A stretch of DNA of 64,000 nucleotides from JAGVPT01 sp963717445 (GTDB taxonomy: Bacteria; Bacteroidota; Ignavibacteria; UBA10030; UBA8401): positions 1,984,001 to 2,048,000 of the forward strand of contig OY970334.1 of assembly GCA_963717445.1 (NCBI GenBank), written 5' to 3'. A program made the translations under genes and the position numbers. Of the stretch, positions 33,951 through 43,459 are shown piece after piece (the first letter of the stretch is position 1; the number at the start of each line of letters is the position of its first letter). Under the pieces are notes generated by a model. The model was given only the letters and a program-made list of their open reading frames with translations, ran no database searches and had not been told where the DNA came from.

Positions 33951-36929
33951 TTAGGCTTCCGGTTTCAGAATAATTCCTTTATTCTTGTGCCCGTTCATTT
34001 TAACCGTTATCGGCTTTTCACATCGGATATGGCGCGTGTAGGTCATCTCCTCTACGGCGTGCTGCGCACCGAGCCACTCCCAATCAATAAATCCTTGATT
34101 CACTTGTGCATTGACCGTAAAATAGCCGACCATAAAGGATGTCAGGTTCTGGAAAAAGTGCGACCCCTGCGACGGTGCGACATTAAAATCTTTCATATTC
34201 GCTTCGACAATTGCACGAGCGCCTGAGATTTGATCCCATGTTACCGGGATTCCAAGCCACGGGTCGAGTGTTCCCCAACGCCCGATACCGATGAGGAGAT
34301 ATGGAGTATTTTCCGAAACTAATTTCATATTGAGACGGCTCACCTCCCAAGCAACTTCACGCGTTTTCGCCCGGTCGAATTTATCGATGTCCACAACAAC
34401 GATGTCATAAATATTCTTAATAACCCCGTTTCCCAACACTTGCAAACTCTGACACACCAGGCCGGCCGGGTCGATCTCTTCGACGTTCAATTCCTCCAAT
34501 TCCCGGCTGATGACCAGCGGACGCATCTGCAGCAGCCCGAACTCTTTCGGCCTCCCTTCCGGCACCGATAGGTTAACGGCGAATTCGATTTCCACTGCGG
34601 AGCCCATCCCCCAGCTTCCCATGTCGAGGAGAAGTTCGAGGATTTCCGGGAGGGGAAAAAGTTGCCCCTTCAAGACGGGCGCGAACGTAACCAAACGAGT
34701 TCCCTGCCTCGATATGCCGTCGGATACGGAATTGTTTTCGTGCGAGTACGTCGAGCCGATGGCATTAAGTGTTCCGTCGTATTCCGCAATGTGCAGGTCA
34801 AATTTTTTTACGAGCATATCATGCGTTACGATGATCGCATCTTCATGCTCATTCAGAACGAGCGCATAAAATTCATTTTGATTGTTCTGCAATGTATCTT
34901 TGAGCGACAACAATTGTTGAAGCTGAAGAGGATGTTTCGGACAGAAGCGAAGAACGTTCCCTCCGTCGGCGATGATTTTGCCCAGACCCAAAGCGACCGA
35001 GGCTATGCCGTCCTGCGGCGTTTGCGGTTGAAGGGGGTAGAAATTGTATGATTTTCCAACGCCCGAAAAATCAGGATAAAATTTATTGTTGTGCGGCGCG
35101 CCGACCATTTTTTGGATGATCACCGCCATTTTTTCTTCTTCGAGGCGGTACGATGTCACCCGGATATAATCTTTTGCCGACCGGTAGAACGTTGATGCAT
35201 AGACACGCTTAACCGTTTTCACCAACTCTTTCAGCCTGCTGCGCCGGTCAGGGTCGTTATTCGGAATCATGTATGTTTCATACACGCCGGCGAACGGATG
35301 GTATTGCGAATCTTCCAACAGACTCGACGAACGAACGGCCAACGGCTCGTTAACAAGATCCAGAAACTCACCAAGCTCGGTAAGAATCTCTTCAGGGATT
35401 TTTTTTGCTTCGAGAAACCGCCGTGTGAGTTCAGTGTCGTCTTCAGCGCTGAGGGCAAAACTACGGAGACGGTTATCATCCAGGAATTGATCGAAAACAT
35501 CGGTTCCGATGACAACCGACGGCGGGACAAAAATTTTTACTCCCTCAAATTTGTCTCCTACGTCATGGCTGTTGATGAGGAGGTTAACAAATCCCAGACC
35601 TCGCGCTTTTCCTCCTAATGAACCGGTTCCGATACGTGCAAAACTGCTCGACGGTTCAAATGTCTCCTTTGCAAAATCCGTGATGCTCCCCCGCTGCCGA
35701 AGCTGGCGGTAATCGTGGAGAGATGCGATCAGATCGGCGCGGAGAGCGGCAACAGAGGGATAGTCCGATACCTTGCGGGGACGGAGGCGATGTGCGAGCC
35801 AAAATTCCGTCCGCGCCTTCAGCCAATTCGAAAAATGATTTCGCTCGCCATGATAGCGAATGCTCTCTTCGGGGAGAAGATGCAGTTGTTCTTCGAGCGT
35901 TTTCAAATCGTGGGCACGGCCGACTTCAATTCCATCAGGAGTACGGAAAATAAAATCGCCGAAACTGAAATACTCGATCATGAATTGCCTCAAATCTTCC
36001 AGCAAGGTTGGAGAGTCTTTGAGGAGGAATGACGCGCCGACTAATCGAGCCTGCCTCTCGTTCTCCGGCATATTCGATTGGAGCAAAATCGGAATATCGG
36101 GGTGTTCAATTTTCACGTTCTTGGCAAACTCGATGCCCGCTTGCGGATTTTGCTTCCCATCGCGGAAAAAATCAATGTCCGAGATAACCCCGAGAATATA
36201 GTCCTGGTATTTCCGGTAGTATTCCCACGCTTCTTCGTAGGTCGTGCAAAGAAGGATTTTCGGCCGTGCACGCATCCTCAAGAATTTGTCGGAAAGGTTT
36301 ATCCCTTCGGAGATGAGCCGCTGCGATTGTTTCAGCGTTTCCGTGTAGATGAGGGGAAGATACGACGAATAGAAACGGACATTGTCTTCGATGAGAATGA
36401 TCGATTGAACCCCCGCAGCGCGGGTATCGTTGTCGACGTTCAGCCGGTCTTCAACATACTTGATGATGGCAATGATAATTCGAAAGTCCCCCTGCCAGAT
36501 AAACACCCTGTCAAACACTGAGGTATCGTGATGCGCAAATAATTCCGTCAATTCACGGTTGTCATACGCGAGCAGGACAATGGGCATTTTCAAACCGGCT
36601 TCATGCACCATTTTCGCAAACGTCGCTGCGTGCATGTCTTCGATATGGAGCGTGGTGATGATCATATCGAAGCGATTCTCCTCCCGCGCCAAAGCGATCG
36701 CATCCTTCCCGCTTGATACCCGCGTCAGTTCCGGCGAATGACTCAAGTTCAATCCTTGATATTCGTTTCGGATCAATTCGTAGAGCCTCCCGTCTTCTTC
36801 AAACAGATACGAATCGTACAAACTCGAGACAAGAAGGATATCGCGAACGCGAAACCTCGCCAGGTTTTGAAAACCCTGAACAGGGGTACCGTACCCGTGT
36901 TCAACCCAGAATGGATCGAAGGTTTGCAT
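33951..36929 (-). CDS. Receiver-domain and PPDK_N (PEP synthase N-terminal) fusion protein
   Basis: This 992-residue cytoplasmic protein has two N-terminal receiver-like domains. The first (about 28-160) has lost the phospho-acceptor Asp (MIITTLHIED). The second (about 175-345) keeps all residues: IEDN, the Asp in GVISDIDFF, LLQSN and FLLKDSP. From about 430 comes the ATP-grasp-like PPDK_N domain (GSLGGKARGLGFVNLLI, PLAVRSSSLLEDSQ, GIGRWGTLDPWLGIP). The phosphohistidine and PEP/pyruvate barrel domains are missing. It should bind ATP and may transfer phosphate to an unknown acceptor under receiver control. Such fusions are seen in FCB bacteria; function unknown. Confidence 0.85.
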   Translation of the reverse strand: MQTFDPFWVEHGYGTPVQGFQNLARFRVRDILLVSSLYDSYLFEEDGRLYELIRNEYQGLNLSHSPELTRVSSGKDAIALAREENRFDMIITTLHIEDMHAATFAKMVHEAGLKMPIVLLAYDNRELTELFAHHDTSVFDRVFIWQGDFRIIIAIIKYVEDRLNVDNDTRAAGVQSIILIEDNVRFYSSYLPLIYTETLKQSQRLISEGINLSDKFLRMRARPKILLCTTYEEAWEYYRKYQDYILGVISDIDFFRDGKQNPQAGIEFAKNVKIEHPDIPILLQSNMPENERQARLVGASFLLKDSPTLLEDLRQFMIEYFSFGDFIFRTPDGIEVGRAHDLKTLEEQLHLLPEESIRYHGERNHFSNWLKARTEFWLAHRLRPRKVSDYPSVAALRADLIASLHDYRQLRQRGSITDFAKETFEPSSSFARIGTGSLGGKARGLGFVNLLINSHDVGDKFEGVKIFVPPSVVIGTDVFDQFLDDNRLRSFALSAEDDTELTRRFLEAKKIPEEILTELGEFLDLVNEPLAVRSSSLLEDSQYHPFAGVYETYMIPNNDPDRRSRLKELVKTVKRVYASTFYRSAKDYIRVTSYRLEEEKMAVIIQKMVGAPHNNKFYPDFSGVGKSYNFYPLQPQTPQDGIASVALGLGKIIADGGNVLRFCPKHPLQLQQLLSLKDTLQNNQNEFYALVLNEHEDAIIVTHDMLVKKFDLHIAEYDGTLNAIGSTYSHENNSVSDGISRQGTRLVTFAPVLKGQLFPLPEILELLLDMGSWGMGSAVEIEFAVNLSVPEGRPKEFGLLQMRPLVISRELEELNVEEIDPAGLVCQSLQVLGNGVIKNIYDIVVVDIDKFDRAKTREVAWEVSRLNMKLVSENTPYLLIGIGRWGTLDPWLGIPVTWDQISGARAIVEANMKDFNVAPSQGSHFFQNLTSFMVGYFTVNAQVNQGFIDWEWLGAQHAVEEMTYTRHIRCEKPITVKMNGHKNKGIILKPEA

Positions 36930-36964
36930 TGAAGGACGTTAAAAAAGAAAAATCAAAAAGAAAA

Positions 36965-37000
36965 GCAGGCGAGATGCAGTTGTTCGACGCACTCGCCTGC
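36965..37000 (-). terminator. Rho-independent terminator after gdhA
   Basis: A 9-bp stem GCAGGCGAG (36965-36973) / CTCGCCTGC (36992-37000) has an 18-nt loop. Downstream on the minus strand lies a T-rich run (complement of 36943-36964); on the plus strand TTTTTTTTT follows, so it may work both ways. It starts 21 bp after the gdhA stop. Confidence 0.75.
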
Positions 37001-37021
37001 ATTTTTTTTTAGCGGAGATAG

Positions 37022-38383
37022 TTATACCAGTCCCTGGTCGATCATTGAATCGGCCACTTTAAGGAATCCGCCGATGTTGGCACCGTTCACATAATTTCCT
37101 GGCGTCCCGAATCGGTTCGCCATGTCGACGCACGTCTTATGAATGCTCTTCATGATAAGATGGAGCCGGTTATCGACTTCTTCGCGGGTCCACGGAACAC
37201 GCATGCTGTTCTGTGCCATCTCCAAGCCGGAAACGGCAACTCCACCGGCGTTCGCTGCTTTTGCCGGCCCGAACAAAATTCCGGCATCAAGGAACAATTT
37301 CACGCCGTCGAGCGTTGTCGGCATGTTCGCACCTTCGGCGACGACGTACACTTTGTTCTTGAGAAGGTTTTGTGCATCGTTGGCGTTAATCTCGTTCTGG
37401 GTTGCACTTGGAAATGCGCAATCGGCTTTATGGTTCCACAGCGGATTGTGGTTTGCTTTTGGGTCGATCGGAGTGTACACAGCGCTCTTATATTTATCTG
37501 CATAGTCCTTAATTCTTCCGCGCTTCACGTTCTTCAGTTCCATGACAAACGCCAATTTTTCCTTCGAAATTCCATCTTCGTCATAAATATAACCATTGGA
37601 ATCGGAAAGGGTCAACGCTTTCCCGCCGAGTTGATTTATTTTTTCGACGGTGTACTGGGCGACGTTCCCACTGCCTGAAACGAGACATTTTTTCCCATCG
37701 AGCGTTTGTCCTCTTGTCGACAGCATTTCCGATGCAAAATATACTGCGCCGTAGCCGGTAGCTTCCGGACGAATTAGCGAGCCGCCCCAATTCAGGCCTT
37801 TTCCCGTTAACACGCCGGTAAATTCGTTGCGTAATCTTTTGTACTGGCCGAAGAGAAATCCGATCTCCCGTCCGCCGACACCGATGTCGCCTGCGGGCAC
37901 GTCGGTATCCGGTCCGATGTGGCGGGACAACTCGGTCATGAAGCTCTGGCAAAAATGCATCACTTCGTTGTCACTTTTCCCTTTCGGGTCGAAATCCGAG
38001 CCGCCTTTTCCGCCTCCCATCGGCAGCGTTGTCAAACTATTTTTGAACACTTGTTCAAACGCAAGGAATTTCAAAATGCCGAGGGTAACCGACGGATGGA
38101 AACGGAGTCCGCCTTTATAGGGTCCGATCGCGCTGTTCATCTCAATGCGGTAGCCGCGATTTACACGAATCGTTCCGCGGTCGTCCGTCCATGGAACACG
38201 GAACATGATCACTCGCTCAGGCTCAACAATTCTCTCAAGAATTTTTGCCGCGCGATATTCTGGATGCTTGTCCAGTACGATGCTGAGAGAATCGAGAACT
38301 TCTTGCACCGCCTGATGAAATTCCGGCTCACTGGGATTTTTTGCTTTGACATCTGCCATTAAGGCCTTTACATACTCTGACAT
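37022..38383 (-). CDS. gdhA: NADP-type glutamate dehydrogenase
   Basis: The 453 residues fit the hexameric bacterial GdhA family. PMGGGKGGSDFDPKGKSDNE (about 120-139) holds the substrate lysine region, VPAGDIGVGGREIGFLFGQY (about 160-180) the dicarboxylate site, and CLVSGSGNVAQYTVEKI (about 234-250) the nucleotide-binding loop, with SDSNG after the second strand as in NADP-dependent enzymes. It makes glutamate from 2-oxoglutarate and ammonium. It is transcribed alone: a strong GGAGG ribosome site lies 5 bp before the ATG, and a hairpin terminator follows the stop. Confidence 0.96.
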   Translation of the reverse strand: MSEYVKALMADVKAKNPSEPEFHQAVQEVLDSLSIVLDKHPEYRAAKILERIVEPERVIMFRVPWTDDRGTIRVNRGYRIEMNSAIGPYKGGLRFHPSVTLGILKFLAFEQVFKNSLTTLPMGGGKGGSDFDPKGKSDNEVMHFCQSFMTELSRHIGPDTDVPAGDIGVGGREIGFLFGQYKRLRNEFTGVLTGKGLNWGGSLIRPEATGYGAVYFASEMLSTRGQTLDGKKCLVSGSGNVAQYTVEKINQLGGKALTLSDSNGYIYDEDGISKEKLAFVMELKNVKRGRIKDYADKYKSAVYTPIDPKANHNPLWNHKADCAFPSATQNEINANDAQNLLKNKVYVVAEGANMPTTLDGVKLFLDAGILFGPAKAANAGGVAVSGLEMAQNSMRVPWTREEVDNRLHLIMKSIHKTCVDMANRFGTPGNYVNGANIGGFLKVADSMIDQGLV

Positions 38384-38637
38384 ACAAACCTCCGGGGGAA
38401 TAATATTATTCGAAAAAATTTTGAAGAATGGTGCTGCTGATTCAAACTTTTGATGTGGGGTAGTGCGGTAAACATCGCGATGTGGAGAATAACTTCATGA
38501 GTGCGTAAGCTGCAAAAACTATGCCGCTGTAAGAAGTTACCGTTTTGATGTTTAAACCCCAGTTTATAAATTGCACGGTCTGACTTTTCTCAAAAATGCA
38601 ATCCGCAAAAACAAAAATATCAACTTTGGATGAAGTG

Positions 38638-38858
38638 TAAACGACCACCATCAAAGATGGTGGCTTTTGAAAAGAAAAAGCAAGTCATTCCGCGCTTGAC
38701 GCGGAATCCAGAGTCAATCAACGAAACTGGATTCTCAACGAGTCGAGTCTTCGACCGGTTCTTCGTCCCGCCTGAAAGCGGGACTCGACCGGAATGACAG
38801 GCATAGCCAACCGAACATAACCACCGCCAAAGGCGGTGGGTTTCTGCTTGGTACTAAA
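38638..38858 (+). repeat. Multi-hairpin repeat, copy 2 (221 bp)
   Basis: This is the second copy of the repeat at 26312-26532, in the same orientation and about 96% identical. The hairpins are kept: the change in CACAGG to CAAAGG falls in a loop, and others fall in unpaired parts. It lies upstream of gdhA, between divergent genes. Confidence 0.8.
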
Positions 38859-38999
38859 TTCAACCTTAATTTTTCCTCTTTTCACTTACATCAAACAAAA
38901 TTCCAAAAATTCTAAAGCTTCGAAAGTTGTGGCAGTAAACTTTTCACCTGCTTTTTTCCTGCAAACTTGCTATCTTCTCGCATTGAAAAAACTTTAAAA

Positions 39000-39068
39000 A
39001 GCTTTCGGAAGGCTGGTTCCAGGAAACAACATGATAATGAAATATTTATCGAGAGCCTTCCGAAAGCT
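39000..39068 (+). promoter_or_regulatory. 15-bp perfect inverted repeat in the pepT leader
   Basis: AGCTTTCGGAAGGCT (39000-39014) and AGCCTTCCGAAAGCT (39054-39068) are exact inverted copies separated by 39 bp, ending 35 bp before the pepT ATG. In RNA they would form a long stem; in DNA they could be a paired operator or the ends of a tiny mobile element. Confidence 0.6.
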
Positions 39069-39103
39069 AAGCCTGAACAACAAACATTATCCACGAGGAT
39101 GGC

Positions 39104-40354
39104 ATGAAAAATGAAAATGTTCTGGACCGGCTTCTCCGCTACGTCAAAATAGACACGCAATCGAAAGAAGATGCTGACTCATATCCAAGCACATCAAAGC
39201 AGTTCGATCTTCTGAACCTGCTTGTAAGAGAATTGAAGGAGCTCGGACTGAACGATGTTGGTATCGACAAGTACGGTTACGTGATGGCAACGGTGCCGTC
39301 AAACCTCCCGCCGTCGCATACAGCGCGCGGCAAAGTCCCCATCATCGGATTGATTTCACATGTGGACACCTCCCCATCGGAAAGCGGTGCGAACGTGAAG
39401 CCGCAGGTGGTCGAGTATAAAGGAGGGGACATTGTGCTGCCCGGAGACAAGACGGTCATCATCAAGGATTCGGAGAACCCGGAGCTACGCCATAACGTCG
39501 GCAAAAAAATTGTCACCAGTGACGGCACAACGCTTCTCGGCGCTGACGATAAAGCGGGCCTCGCAATTATTATGACGGCGGCTCAGACGCTTCTCGACAA
39601 TCCGAGCCTCCTGCATGGCGACATCCGCATCGGTTTCACTCCCGATGAGGAAATCGGCGCCGGGACAAAATATTTCGACATCAAAAAATTCGGGGCGAAA
39701 TTTGCTTACACGGTTGACGGTGACACTCCCGGCGAATTGAACAAGGAGACATTCAGTGCAGACCAGGCGGTTATTACCGTCTACGGAAGGAACATTCACC
39801 CGGGGTCCGCAAAAGGAATTATGGTAAACTCCATCCGCACAATGGCGGACATCATCGCACGCATGCCGAAGGAGATCGCACCGGAAACAACCGAAGGCTA
39901 TGAGCCGTACATCCATCCACACACTGTCGAGGGTGAGGAATCGAAATCGACGCTAAAAATTTTGCTGCGCGATTTCAACACCCCGGGTCTAACAGTGCTC
40001 AAAACAAAGCTCGAGAAAATCATCGCGGATGTGCAGCCGCTCCATCCTAAATCGCACATTGAGCTGAAAATCGTTGAACAATACCGCAATATGAAAGATG
40101 GACTCGGTAACGACCCGCGTTTGCTCGATTGCCTTGAAGAAGCGACAAAGCGGGCCGGTCTCACACCGAAATGGGAACCGATCCGCGGCGGCACCGACGG
40201 CTCACGGTTAACGGAAATGGGTTTGCCGACGCCGAATATTTTTACGGGGGGACAAAATTATCATTGCAAGAATGAATGGGCATCGGTCTACGGAATGGAA
40301 AAAGCCGTCGAAACAGTCGTCAATCTCGTCCAGCTCTGGGTTGAACGAAGCTAA
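39104..40354 (+). CDS. pepT: Peptidase T (aminotripeptidase)
   Basis: The protein has 416 residues, close to the 408 of E. coli PepT. M20 family metal ligands are visible: His and Asp in ISHVDTSP (about 83-90), Asp in LGADDKAGL (about 146-154), the catalytic Glu pair in TPDEEIGAGT (about 181-190), Asp in TVDGDTPGEL (about 203-212) and the late His in GGQNYHCKNEW (about 383-393). It cleaves the N-terminal residue from tripeptides in the cytoplasm. GAGGA just upstream is the ribosome site. A peptide transporter follows 80 bp later, suggesting a peptide-use unit. Confidence 0.96.
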   Translation: MKNENVLDRLLRYVKIDTQSKEDADSYPSTSKQFDLLNLLVRELKELGLNDVGIDKYGYVMATVPSNLPPSHTARGKVPIIGLISHVDTSPSESGANVKPQVVEYKGGDIVLPGDKTVIIKDSENPELRHNVGKKIVTSDGTTLLGADDKAGLAIIMTAAQTLLDNPSLLHGDIRIGFTPDEEIGAGTKYFDIKKFGAKFAYTVDGDTPGELNKETFSADQAVITVYGRNIHPGSAKGIMVNSIRTMADIIARMPKEIAPETTEGYEPYIHPHTVEGEESKSTLKILLRDFNTPGLTVLKTKLEKIIADVQPLHPKSHIELKIVEQYRNMKDGLGNDPRLLDCLEEATKRAGLTPKWEPIRGGTDGSRLTEMGLPTPNIFTGGQNYHCKNEWASVYGMEKAVETVVNLVQLWVERS

Positions 40355-40361
40355 ATTCTGA

Positions 40362-40382
40362 ACCGCCAAGGCGCCAAGACAT
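40362..40382. repeat. Short fragment of the CGCAAAG/CGCCAAGG repeat family
   Basis: CCGCCAAGGCGCCAAGAC, downstream of pepT, resembles the core of the palindromic repeats (inverse of GCGCCTTGGCGGCTTGGCG in copy A). Only the core is present, so it is probably a remnant. Confidence 0.35.
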
Positions 40383-40434
40383 AAAGAAATAAGACTTTTG
40401 TCTGTAGTTTAACTCATCATGAAGGAACCTTCGC

Positions 40435-42438
40435 ATGGAAACACCTGCCACATCATCCAATACTCTTCCCGAAAATGCATACAAAGAATTAAAGGAAGGG
40501 GAAGAGTATCGCCCGATCATGGACCCAAATCAATCACAGGAAGAAGTAACGCCATGGTCGGTCGGCTGGGGGTTGGTGATGGCAGTCCTTTTTTCCGCTG
40601 CGGCCGCATACTCCGGATTAAAAATCGGCCAGGTCTTTGAAGCGGCGATTCCGATTGCAATTCTTGCCGTCGGACTTTCGACTGCATTCAAACGAAAAGG
40701 CTCGCTCGGGCAAAACGTCATCATCCAATCGATCGGTGCAAGCTCGGGCGTTATTGTTGCCGGCGCAATCTTTACGATCCCTGCGTTGTATATTCTGGAC
40801 CTCCCTGCCAATTTCTTCCAGATGTTCATCGCCTCGGCTGCCGGGGGTTTCCTCGGAATTCTTTTCATGATCCCTTTTAGAAAATATTTTGTGAAGGATA
40901 TGCACGGAATACTTCCATTTCCCGAAGCGACGGCAACGACGGAAATTCTCGTGGCAGGCGAAAAAGGGGGTTCACAGGCAATGGTGTTGGTCGTCAGCGG
41001 GCTGATCGGCGGAATTTTCGATTTCACTTTTAGCGCATTCGGATGGTGGTCCGAGGTCGTTTCATCAAGGATGATTCATTATGGTGAAGTGCTCGCGAAC
41101 AAAGTGAAGATGGTCATCAAGATCGACGTTTCGGCGATGGTGTTCGGCCTCGGCTATATTGTCGGTTTGAAGTACTCGGCAATTATTGCAGCGGGTTCGT
41201 TTCTTTCGTGGTTTGTCCTGGTTCCCCTGGTGTTTGAAGTCGGACATTCCTTGACTGTCCCGCTCGGTGCGTCGGCTACCAAACTTATTGCCGACATGTC
41301 GGCAGAAGAGATCTTCCGAAATTATGTCCGGCAGATTGGTATCGGCGGCATCGCGATGGCGGGAATCATCGGCATTATACGCTCGTCTAAAATTATCGGG
41401 GGTGCATTCTCCCTCGCCTATAAAGAGATCTTCCATGCGAAATCAGCGGAAGCCGAGACTACCGTTCGGTGGCAAACGGATATCAAAATGCTTTTCGTGG
41501 CGCTCTTTATTCTGTTGACGGGATTGTTGATTTTCGTTTTCTTCTACGGCGGCGTGGTCTTCAATTTCGGCCATGCCATTGCAGGCTTGCTGATCGTGAT
41601 GATTGTTTCATTCCTCTTCACTACCGTTGCTGCAAATGCAACGGCCATCGTCGGGACGAACCCGGTATCCGGAATGACGCTGATGACGCTAATTTTGTCA
41701 TCATTTGTTCTCGTGCAAATCGGGCTGACAGGAACATCGGGGATGGTCAGCGCGCTTATTATCGGCGGAGTCGTTTGCACGGCACTTTCGGTTGCGGGCG
41801 GATTCATTACAGATTTAAAAATCGGATACTGGCTCGGCTCGACGCCGAAGAAACAAGAAACGTGGAAATTCCTCGGTGTTTTGGTCTCAGCAGCGACAGT
41901 CGGCGGAGTGATCCTTGTCCTCAACAAAGCGTTCGGATTTAAAGGAGAGCACGCGATGGTCGCACCGCAGGCAAATGCAATGGCCGCCGTCATCCAGCCG
42001 CTCATGTCCAACGTCTCGGCACCGTGGGTGCTTTATGCCGCCGGCGCTATCATCGCGTTAATCCTTACGATGGTGAATATATCGCCGCTAGCGTTTGCGC
42101 TTGGAATGTACATCCCGCAAGAATTGAATACTCCCTTAGTGTTCGGCGGATTGGTCGCTTGGTGGGTGACAACCCGTTCGACAAATGAAAAACTGAACAA
42201 CGCCCGTTTTTCGCGCGGAACGTTGATCGCTTCCGGATTTATTGCCGGCGGATCGTTATTTGGGGTGCTGAATGCGTTCCTGAAATTCTTTGATCAGGAG
42301 GTCTGGAGCTTCGGCTATGCAAATTGGTACATGAGCGCATGGGCGGATTCACATTCCGGAGAAATTACGGGATTGATTATGTTTGTACTCCTATTTTCGT
42401 ATGCACTCTGGGATTCTATGAGAGCGAAGGAAGAGTAG
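40435..42438 (+). CDS. Oligopeptide transporter, OPT family
   Basis: This 667-residue protein has about 15-16 transmembrane helices. The N-terminal EITPWSVGWGLVMAVLFSAA-like segment with AYSGLKIGQVFEA (about 58-72), KRKGSLGQNVIIQSIGASSG (about 82-101) and LPFPEATATTEIL (about 159-171) are typical for the bacterial OPT branch. It should import oligopeptides with protons; some OPT relatives move metal chelates. It lies downstream of pepT, which could process the imported tripeptides. The 80-bp gap contains only a repeat scrap. Confidence 0.92.
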   Translation: METPATSSNTLPENAYKELKEGEEYRPIMDPNQSQEEVTPWSVGWGLVMAVLFSAAAAYSGLKIGQVFEAAIPIAILAVGLSTAFKRKGSLGQNVIIQSIGASSGVIVAGAIFTIPALYILDLPANFFQMFIASAAGGFLGILFMIPFRKYFVKDMHGILPFPEATATTEILVAGEKGGSQAMVLVVSGLIGGIFDFTFSAFGWWSEVVSSRMIHYGEVLANKVKMVIKIDVSAMVFGLGYIVGLKYSAIIAAGSFLSWFVLVPLVFEVGHSLTVPLGASATKLIADMSAEEIFRNYVRQIGIGGIAMAGIIGIIRSSKIIGGAFSLAYKEIFHAKSAEAETTVRWQTDIKMLFVALFILLTGLLIFVFFYGGVVFNFGHAIAGLLIVMIVSFLFTTVAANATAIVGTNPVSGMTLMTLILSSFVLVQIGLTGTSGMVSALIIGGVVCTALSVAGGFITDLKIGYWLGSTPKKQETWKFLGVLVSAATVGGVILVLNKAFGFKGEHAMVAPQANAMAAVIQPLMSNVSAPWVLYAAGAIIALILTMVNISPLAFALGMYIPQELNTPLVFGGLVAWWVTTRSTNEKLNNARFSRGTLIASGFIAGGSLFGVLNAFLKFFDQEVWSFGYANWYMSAWADSHSGEITGLIMFVLLFSYALWDSMRAKEE

Positions 42439-42502
42439 GAGTGAACAAGTTGTTGAAGCGGTGAAGTTGTCTATCTCTTGACGATAGCTGACAACTATTA
42501 AT

Positions 42503-43426
42503 GTGAAAGCAGATACTGAAATGACAGATGAACATTCCCATGCCCCGGCAACCGGCAAACATCTTGCGATCGCCATCGTCCTCAACGCGGTGATCTTCAT
42601 TGTTGAGTTTGTCGGGGGCTTTCTCACCAACAGCCTTGCCCTTATATCCGACTCGCTCCACAATCTCAGCGATTTTCTCGCATTGATTTTAAGTTATATT
42701 GCGTTGAGAGTGGTTCAATGGAAATCAAACTCTGAAAAGTCGTACGGATATGTACGAGTTGAAATCTTCGTAGCGTTCATCAATGCAATGGCGCTGGTAC
42801 TAATTGGGATGTATGTTATCTACGAAGGAATCCAGCGGTTTGCCCATCCTGAACCTGTCGCCGGCTTTTGGATGCTGATCATTGCCGTCGTTGGTTTCGT
42901 TGTCAACACGGCGGCGACTCTTCTATTGAAGACCCATGCGCACCACGATCTCAATATGAAGAGTGCATACCTGCACCTTCTTACCGATGCGGTCGAATCA
43001 CTCGCTGTGGTTGCGGTTGCGGGAATTATCGCGTGGAAGGATTGGCGTGTGCTCGATCCGATTATATCAATTGGCATTGGAGTGTTCATCATTAAGAGCG
43101 CGTGGGGAATTGTTGCAGAGACCGTACACATCCTTACTGAAGGAACTCCAAGAGGAATTAACTTGGATGAAGTAGCAACATTTATCCAATCATTCCCTGG
43201 GGTGGAGAACGTGCACCATCTGCATATCTGGGGATTGTCCTCCAGAGTGCGGGCTTTAAGTGCACACATTGTCGTGCAGGACCAATTGATAAGCAACGGA
43301 AATAAAATCAGCGCACAGCTAGAACACGAATTGGAACACCGATTCGGCATCAATCATCCCACATTCCAGCTTGAGTCTTCTGTTTGCGGAGATCAGGGAG
43401 TTGTCGTGGATGTTCATCAATCATGA
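42503..43426 (+). CDS. Cation diffusion facilitator (Zn/Co/Cd efflux)
   Basis: This 307-residue CDF transporter has six transmembrane helices. The metal site residues are HNLSD in helix 2 (about 55-59) and HLLTD in helix 5 (about 156-160). A His-rich start (DEHSHAPATGKH) and a cytoplasmic domain with VENVHHLHIWGLSS (about 233-246) complete the family pattern. It expels divalent metal, mostly zinc, in exchange for protons. The next gene, a NifX-like protein, follows 33 bp later. Confidence 0.95.
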   Translation: MKADTEMTDEHSHAPATGKHLAIAIVLNAVIFIVEFVGGFLTNSLALISDSLHNLSDFLALILSYIALRVVQWKSNSEKSYGYVRVEIFVAFINAMALVLIGMYVIYEGIQRFAHPEPVAGFWMLIIAVVGFVVNTAATLLLKTHAHHDLNMKSAYLHLLTDAVESLAVVAVAGIIAWKDWRVLDPIISIGIGVFIIKSAWGIVAETVHILTEGTPRGINLDEVATFIQSFPGVENVHHLHIWGLSSRVRALSAHIVVQDQLISNGNKISAQLEHELEHRFGINHPTFQLESSVCGDQGVVVDVHQS

Positions 43427-43459
43427 ACCTTCGCAAAATCATTGGCAAGGAGTACACAT

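Larger units (their letters stand above)
38384..39103. other. 720-bp intergenic region between gdhA and pepT
   Basis: Both flanking genes are read outward, so their promoters must lie here. It holds the 221-bp hairpin repeat (38638-38858) and a 15-bp inverted repeat just before pepT (39000-39068). I see no ORF with family features, no tRNA, and no promoter that I would defend. Confidence 0.6.
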
